Origin: Sphingopyxis sp.
GTDB lineage: Bacteria > Pseudomonadota > Alphaproteobacteria > Sphingomonadales > Sphingomonadaceae
DNA: 9,216 bases
NCBI GenBank assembly: GCA_026125835.1
Contig: JAHCKJ010000071.1
Coordinates: 1-9,216, forward strand
Direction of reading: 5' to 3'
Shown here: positions 6,044 through 9,216 of the stretch, one piece after another
Position numbering within the stretch: position 1 is the stretch's first letter
Layout of the letters: each line of letters starts with the position of its first letter
Position numbers and translations under genes: made by a program
Notes under the pieces: model-generated
What the model saw: only the letters and a program-made list of their open reading frames with translations
Told to the model about the DNA's origin: nothing
Database searches by the model: none

Positions 6044-6735
6044 CGAACGCGCGGCCCCCCGAAGGGCGGCGGCGGCGGCGGACGGCGGGTGCCGCGCGGC
6101 AGCTGTGCCTGATAGGCGCGGCCGCAATGTTCGACGCAATAGGGGAAGCCCGGATTGACCGGGGCACCGCAGAAATGGAAGTCGGGTTCGCCCGGATGCC
6201 CCATCGGCCAGCGGCAGATACGATCATTGAGATCGAGCAGGCTGGTCTTGTCGGCGATTTCCGGACTCGGCTTCGCCGGCACCAGGCGGCGCGGCGGTGC
6301 CGGCGGGATCGGCGCCTGCTGGTCGCCCGGCCCCTGGCGGATAAAGCCGCCCGGACCGATCGAGACGATGCGCGGCTGGTCGGCCTTCGGCACCTGCTCG
6401 CCAATCGAACCATCGGCGGTCGGGGTCTCGACCGCCGGGCGCGCCTCGGCCTTCGGCATCGCCGGAGCAGCCGGACGCGGTGCGACCGGTGCCGCAGCGC
6501 GTGGCGCCGCGGCAGGGGCCGGTGCCTTGGGCGCCGCCGTCCCGGCCGGTTTGCTGGGCTTGACCTTGTCGGTGGCCTTCACCGGCGACGGGCGCGACTT
6601 CAGTCCCAGCCGGTGCGCTTTGCCGATCACCGCGTTGCGGCTGACGCCGCCCAGTTCATCGGCGATCTGGCTGGCGGTCAGCCCCTTTTCCCACATGGTG
6701 CGCAGGCTTTCGATGCGCTCGTCGGTCCATGACAT
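6040..6735 (-). CDS. gcrA: GcrA cell-cycle regulator
   Basis: GcrA is an alphaproteobacterial transcription factor that binds RNA polymerase through sigma70 domain 2 and acts at promoters carrying CcrM-methylated GANTC sites. The N-terminal DNA-binding domain (1-45) is diagnostic: MSWTDERIESLRTMWEKGLT, then ASQIADELGGVSRNAVIGKA and HRLGLKSR. Residues about 52-155 form an Ala/Pro-rich, probably disordered linker. The C-terminal sigma-binding domain (about 164-213) has C174, C189, C200, H203 and C204 in CRWPMGHPGEPDFHFCGAP and YCVEHC, a pattern that suggests metal binding. The tail has six consecutive prolines. At 231 aa it is longer than Caulobacter GcrA (about 173), the excess lying mainly in the linker. 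GAGGAA lies 6 nt before the ATG. The stop overlaps a thioesterase start. No GANTC lies in the 118-bp upstream region. Confidence 0.95.
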   Translation of the reverse strand: MSWTDERIESLRTMWEKGLTASQIADELGGVSRNAVIGKAHRLGLKSRPSPVKATDKVKPSKPAGTAAPKAPAPAAAPRAAAPVAPRPAAPAMPKAEARPAVETPTADGSIGEQVPKADQPRIVSIGPGGFIRQGPGDQQAPIPPAPPRRLVPAKPSPEIADKTSLLDLNDRICRWPMGHPGEPDFHFCGAPVNPGFPYCVEHCGRAYQAQLPRGTRRPPPPPPFGGPRVR

Positions 6736-6853
6736 AATCTATTCCTCGTCATTCCACGCAGCGGGCAATCCGGCGGTGCGATAGCCGACCCGTCGGGATC
6801 GGTGCCATTGCCCAGCTTGCGGTAGGATCGGGGAGGCGATAGGCGAGAACGCC

Positions 6854-7726
6854 ATGAACGACCAGCCCCAATTTTTACGCCCCGACTCGACCGAATCTGC
6901 GGCTGCGCGCCCCTTTGCAGAGCCGGGCGTACCGCATATCCGCGCGCTGAATGTGCCGGGGATGCTGGCCCTCTATGTCAAGGAGGTGCGACGGTTTTTC
7001 AAGGTCCAGCTACAAACAATCTGGGCGCCTGCGATCACCACGCTCTTGTTCCTGGCAATTTTCACTGTCGCGCTGGGCGGCGCGGGGCGACAGGTGATCG
7101 GCGTGCCCTTTGCCGATTTCATCGCGCCGGGACTGATCATGATGGCAATGCTGCAGAACAGTTTTGCCAATTCCAGCTTTTCGTTGCTGGTCGGCAAGAT
7201 CCAGGGGACGATCGTCGACTATCTGATGCCGCCGCTTGCGGTTGGCGAGTTGATGATCGCGTTGGTGGGCGCCGCGATCACCCGGGCAATTCTGGTCGGC
7301 TTCGCGCTGTGGCTGGCGATGTCGCTGTGGCCCGGCGTTCATGTCGGCGCCGATCATTTATGGGCGGTGGCGCTGTTTGCGATCCTCGGCGCGATGATGC
7401 TGGGCTTTCTCGGTCTGATCACCTCGGTGTGGGCGGAGAAGTTCGACCATGCCGCCGCGGTCACCAATTTTGTCGTGACACCGCTCGCGCTGTTGTCCGG
7501 CACCTTCTATTCGGTCGACCGGCTGGCCCCATGGTTCCAGACGATCGCTCATGGCAACCCCGTCTATTACGCAATTATGGGCTTCCGCTATGGCTTTATC
7601 GGCACCGTCGACTCGACAATCGCCCATCCCGTTCAAACTGCGATTCTGGTACTGGTTGCGGCGAATATCGTTCTGGGGCTGGTGACCTACCGTCTGCTGG
7701 CGTCGGGCTGGAAACTGAAAGCCTGA
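6854..7726 (+). CDS. ABC-2 type transporter permease (YadH/NodJ/DrrB-like)
   Basis: A 290-aa integral membrane subunit of an ABC-2 exporter. After a 30-residue polar N-terminus and an amphipathic connecting segment (YVKEVRRFFKVQLQTIWAP), six hydrophobic segments fall at about 58-78, 92-112, 131-158, 170-192, 203-222 and 262-284. Family signatures are the FADFIAPGLIMMAMLQNSF stretch, the cytoplasmic DYLMPPLAVGELM, SVWAEKFDHAAAVTNFVVTP with LALLSGTFYSVDRLAP, and NPVYYAIMGFRYGF. A permease of this kind needs an ATP-binding partner, but none is adjacent: the upstream gene is divergent gcrA and the downstream gene is convergent hspQ. The ATPase is therefore encoded elsewhere or shared. A weak GGCGAG lies about 6 nt before the ATG. 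Two GANTC sites lie in the first 15 codons. Export substrate unknown; lipid, polysaccharide or drug are all possible for the family. Confidence 0.93.
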   Translation: MNDQPQFLRPDSTESAAARPFAEPGVPHIRALNVPGMLALYVKEVRRFFKVQLQTIWAPAITTLLFLAIFTVALGGAGRQVIGVPFADFIAPGLIMMAMLQNSFANSSFSLLVGKIQGTIVDYLMPPLAVGELMIALVGAAITRAILVGFALWLAMSLWPGVHVGADHLWAVALFAILGAMMLGFLGLITSVWAEKFDHAAAVTNFVVTPLALLSGTFYSVDRLAPWFQTIAHGNPVYYAIMGFRYGFIGTVDSTIAHPVQTAILVLVAANIVLGLVTYRLLASGWKLKA

Positions 7727-7753
7727 TACCGCTTGGCGGGCATCCGCAACGGG

Positions 7754-8134
7754 TCAGTGCCGGTGGATAGCGCGCACCCGATAACGCCCCTGATCCAGAC
7801 CATCAAACATGGCGTCGATCTGCGGGTGATCGACCGGACCGCCGTCGGCGTCGGGGAGCAAATTCTGCTGACTGACATAGGCGATATAGGATGAATCGCC
7901 ATTTTCGGCGAGCAGATGGTAAAAGGGCTGCTCTTTCGACGGGCGGATTTCTTCCGGAATCGCTTCATACCATTCGTCGCTGTTGGCGAACACCGGGTCG
8001 ATGTCGAACACGACGCCGCGAAAATCGAACATGCGATGACGCACGATGTCGCCGGGCGCAAAGCTGGCAGCTCCGACCAGCGGAGCGGTGGCAATCGAAT
8101 TGTTTCGGCGGGCGGATTCGGTCTGCATGGCCAT
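7754..8134 (-). CDS. hspQ: Heat shock protein HspQ (YccV, hemimethylated DNA-binding domain)
   Basis: HspQ/YccV is a small SH3-like barrel protein. It was described in E. coli as a hemimethylated-DNA-binding protein and heat-shock protein, and in Yersinia as a specificity-enhancing factor for Lon protease. The core runs from about residue 24 to 115: FAPGDIVRHRMFDFRGVVFD, then IDPVFANSDEWYEAIP, EQPFYHLLAENGDSSYIAYV, SQQNLLPDADGGPVDHPQID. All conserved family blocks are present. The 126-aa length is slightly above E. coli (105) because of a polar N-terminal extension of about 22 residues. Two starts are close together: ATG at 8134 and ATG at 8128. No Shine-Dalgarno is well placed for either. 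A TTGAAA/TAGATT promoter would put +1 on the second ATG, and a hairpin covers the first. Convergent with the permease, with 27 bp between stops. Confidence 0.93.
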   Translation of the reverse strand: MAMQTESARRNNSIATAPLVGAASFAPGDIVRHRMFDFRGVVFDIDPVFANSDEWYEAIPEEIRPSKEQPFYHLLAENGDSSYIAYVSQQNLLPDADGGPVDHPQIDAMFDGLDQGRYRVRAIHRH

Positions 8135-8144
8135 AATCTATGGC
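8130..8144 (-). promoter_or_regulatory. Inverted repeat over the hspQ start codon
   Basis: GCCATA-GAT-TATGGC (minus-strand sense) is a perfect 6-bp stem with a 3-nt loop. The first hspQ ATG (8134-8132) lies inside the 3' arm. In an mRNA starting further upstream, the start codon would be base-paired, a possible temperature-sensitive or other translational control. If the mRNA begins at 8128 instead, the repeat acts only as DNA. Confidence 0.35.
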
Positions 8145-8162
8145 TATTCCATGTCGTTTCAA
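8135..8162 (-). promoter_or_regulatory. Possible hspQ promoter placing +1 at the second ATG
   Basis: On the minus strand, TTGAAA (8162-8157) is followed by a 16-bp spacer and TAGATT (8140-8135). Counting 7 nt on gives +1 at 8128, the A of the second in-frame ATG, as for parE. The -10 match is moderate and the 16-bp spacer is slightly short, so this is tentative. I found no clear alphaproteobacterial sigma32 motif (CTTGAA with CCCCAT) in the intergenic region. Confidence 0.35.
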
Positions 8163-8286
8163 CCCTGTTACACTCCACAAGCCCGCCGGTCGGTCGAATC
8201 CGGCCTGTGATACGCGTAACAGACGGCAGAGCGGACGAAACTATGTCCAGGTTCGTACGCGGCGTGTCCGGGAGGATTGCGGGCCG

Positions 8287-8300
8287 TGTTGAATGCAACA
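8287..8300. promoter_or_regulatory. Small inverted repeat before the YIP1-family gene
   Basis: TGTTG-AATG-CAACA is a perfect 5-bp inverted repeat lying directly upstream of the GGGAAAGG ribosome binding site (8301-8308) of the YIP1 gene. It could form a small hairpin next to the ribosome binding site or be a protein-binding site. Short repeats like this arise by chance, so confidence is low. The rest of the 180-bp hspQ/YIP1 intergenic region holds one GANTC site (8196-8200) and nothing else I can name. Confidence 0.25.
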
Positions 8301-8314
8301 GGGAAAGGCATAGC

Positions 8315-8950
8315 ATGAACGACATTCCGACAAGCAGCCCGCCGCCGCCGCATAGCCCCGCATCGGGCATTGTGGAGCGCGCCAAGAACATCCTGCTCAA
8401 ACCCCGCGAAACTTGGGCGGCGATCAACACCGAGTCAGCAACGGTGCAATCGATCTACGTGCCTTACGTGCTGGCGCTGGCCGCCATCGGGCCGATTGCC
8501 CAGTTCATCGGCGGCCAGCTGTTCGGCTATGGCGCCTTCGGCATCAGCTTTCACCCGCCGATCGGCACCGCGCTCGTTTCGGCCATACTGTCCTATGGCC
8601 TCGCGCTGGCGACGGTGTTCGCGCTGTCGCTGGTCATCGATGGACTGGCGCCGAACTTCGGCGGCCAGAAGAATCAGGTTCAGGCGCTGAAGGTTGCGGC
8701 CTACTCCGCGACCGCGGGGTGGGTCGCCGGCATATTCGGCCTGGTTCCGGCGCTGGCCATCCTGGGGCTGCTCGGCCTCTACAGCCTCTATCTGCTTTAT
8801 CTGGGCCTGCCGGTGCTGATGAAGGTGCCGCAGGACAAGGCTATGGGCTACACGGTTGTCGTCGTTATCGTCGCGATCGTGCTGTTCCTGATTGTCGGCG
8901 CGATCGTCGCCGCGCTGACCGCCCCGTCGCTGCCCGGCATTCGCATGTAG
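8315..8950 (+). CDS. YIP1-family integral membrane protein
   Basis: A 211-aa inner-membrane protein of the bacterial YIP1 family (Pfam Yip1), whose function in bacteria is not established. A proline-rich cytosolic N-terminus (SSPPPPHSP) leads to IVERAKNILLKPRETWAAI, an amphipathic segment typical of the family. About five hydrophobic segments follow (46-68, 84-110, 126-146, 147-168, 178-201). The conserved hairpin reads GLYSLYLLYLGLPVLMKVPQ then DKAMGYTVVVV. The stretch GLAPNFGGQKNQVQALKVAA between segments two and three is also family-like. GGGAAAGG lies 6 nt before the ATG at 8315. The frame is open upstream to 7916, but that part is antisense to hspQ and is excluded. The gene is divergent from hspQ across 180 bp and is followed by a strong hairpin and a tRNA gene on the other strand. 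Confidence 0.9.
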   Translation: MNDIPTSSPPPPHSPASGIVERAKNILLKPRETWAAINTESATVQSIYVPYVLALAAIGPIAQFIGGQLFGYGAFGISFHPPIGTALVSAILSYGLALATVFALSLVIDGLAPNFGGQKNQVQALKVAAYSATAGWVAGIFGLVPALAILGLLGLYSLYLLYLGLPVLMKVPQDKAMGYTVVVVIVAIVLFLIVGAIVAALTAPSLPGIRM

Positions 8951-8958
8951 GCCGTTCG

Positions 8959-8986
8959 ACCGTCCCGGCAGCGATGCCCGGGCGGT
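8959..8986. terminator. Hairpin after the YIP1 gene, possible terminator
   Basis: ACCG-T-CCC-GGC (8959-8969) pairs with GCC-C-GGG-CGGT (8976-8986), with one bulged base on each side and the loop AGCGAT. The GC-rich stem begins 8 nt after the YIP1 stop. It also lies about 30 nt past the 3' end of the tRNA on the minus strand. No T-run follows on either side, so termination is inferred only from strength and position. Confidence 0.4.
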
Positions 8987-9016
8987 TGTCCGCTGGTGGT
9001 CAGATCAGGGGGTAAA

Positions 9017-9106
9017 TGGAGGAGAGTGAGGGATTCGAACCCTCGGTACCGTTGCCGGCACTTCGCATTTCGAGTGCGACGCTTTCGACCACTCAGCCAA
9101 CTCTCC
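9017..9106 (-). tRNA. tRNA-Ser (anticodon CGA)
   Basis: The minus strand folds into a complete class II tRNA. The acceptor stem is GGAGAGT (9106-9100) with ACTCTCC (9027-9021). The D arm has GCT/AGC. The anticodon stem is TCGCA/TGCGA around the loop CTCGAAA, giving anticodon CGA, which reads UCG serine codons. The long variable arm GTGCCG-GCAA-CGGTAC has 6 bp including one wobble, as expected for tRNA-Ser. The T arm is GAGGG-TTCGAAT-CCCTC. CCA is encoded (9019-9017). The base before CCA (position 73) is T, whereas bacterial tRNA-Ser usually has G there. The high-GC genome will use UCG heavily, which fits a dedicated CGA isoacceptor. Confidence 0.96.
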
Positions 9107-9123
9107 TCGCTGAGAGGTGACGC

Positions 9124-9151
9124 CCCTAGCGGCGGCTCGCGCGACTTGCAA
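9124..9151 (-). promoter_or_regulatory. Predicted promoter of tRNA-Ser
   Basis: On the minus strand, TTGCAA (9151-9146) is followed by a 16-bp spacer and CTAGGG (9129-9124), predicting +1 near 9117 and an 11-nt leader before the tRNA 5' end. CTAGGG-like -10 boxes with GC-rich spacers would suit a stable-RNA promoter in a high-GC alphaproteobacterium. Activity is inferred. Confidence 0.45.
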
Positions 9152-9180
9152 CCCTCTCGTCACAATTTCGCGCGCCCGCC

Positions 9181-9208
9181 GCCCGATGGCGCCCCCATCA
9201 GGGCTTTT
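9181..9208 (+). terminator. Canonical intrinsic terminator, plus-strand orientation
   Basis: GCCC-GATGG (9181-9189), loop CGCCC (9190-9194), then CCATC-A-GGGC (9195-9204) forms a 9-bp stem with one bulged A, followed immediately by TTTT (9205-9208) and CGG. This is the best terminator shape in the window. It acts on rightward transcription, yet the nearest plus-strand gene (YIP1) ends 230 bp upstream, with the antisense tRNA between. Apart from this hairpin and the tRNA promoter, I see nothing in 9107-9216. Confidence 0.6.
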
Positions 9209-9216
9209 CGGCCTCC

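Noticed and set aside
6060..6085. GGC-repeat tract as a microsatellite or phase-variable site
   Set aside because: It encodes the proline run at the GcrA C-terminus with interrupted units; such runs are common in GC-rich proline codons.
6044..6139. Longer thioesterase start
   Set aside because: The added 32 residues shadow the GcrA C-terminus, and the GTGA start at 6043 gives the usual family length.
6127..6784. Plus-strand open frames opposite gcrA
   Set aside because: They mirror the Ala/Pro-rich linker codons; gcrA is unambiguous on the minus strand.
7916..8314. Upstream extension of the YIP1-family frame
   Set aside because: It is antisense to hspQ and crosses the divergent promoter region; the ATG at 8315 has a good ribosome binding site and the family N-terminus.
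9017..9216. tRNA-Ser as an integration site for a mobile element
   Set aside because: There is no integrase, no repeat of the tRNA 3' end and no compositional change on either side within the window.

Overview
The window looks like ordinary chromosome of an alphaproteobacterium, most likely a sphingomonad (Sphingopyxis, Sphingomonas or a relative). The evidence is a gcrA cell-cycle regulator gene (a family confined to Alphaproteobacteria), GC-rich coding with strong third-position GC bias, an alphaproteobacterial-type ParE, and an ApaG whose sequence looks sphingomonad-like. Genus is inferred from general familiarity; no search was run. There are no insertion sequences, CRISPR arrays, integrases or phage genes, and no clear compositional break.

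Left part (1-4588). The last codons of an upstream gene end at 35, possibly an O-succinylhomoserine sulfhydrylase. They run into apaG, which runs with an ATGA overlap into a short GcvA-like LysR regulator gene. Convergent to these lies a minus-strand pair: parE (topoisomerase IV subunit B), then, 37 bp downstream, a secreted class A beta-lactamase-fold serine hydrolase with an extra N-terminal domain (ORF12/LpqF-like architecture). The parE promoter appears to place the transcription start on the A of the start codon, which would make the mRNA leaderless.

Middle (4589-6853). Divergent from parE is a small outer-membrane beta-barrel protein with a signal peptide. A hairpin separates it from a convergent minus-strand operon in which gcrA is followed, through a GTGA overlap, by a PaaI-type hotdog thioesterase.

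Right part (6854-9216). An ABC-2 type permease without an adjacent ATPase gene converges on hspQ (yccV). Divergent from hspQ is a YIP1-family membrane protein. A minus-strand tRNA-Ser(CGA) with its own promoter follows, and near the right edge sits a canonical plus-strand intrinsic terminator with no obvious gene of its own.

The genes do not form one pathway. The more interesting links are regulatory: overlapping start/stop junctions (TTGA, ATGA, GTGA), two predicted leaderless promoters (parE, hspQ), a hairpin over the hspQ start codon, and two proteins tied to DNA methylation or Lon proteolysis (GcrA, HspQ) about 1 kb apart. I see no convincing undescribed multi-gene system; the findings below are modest leads.
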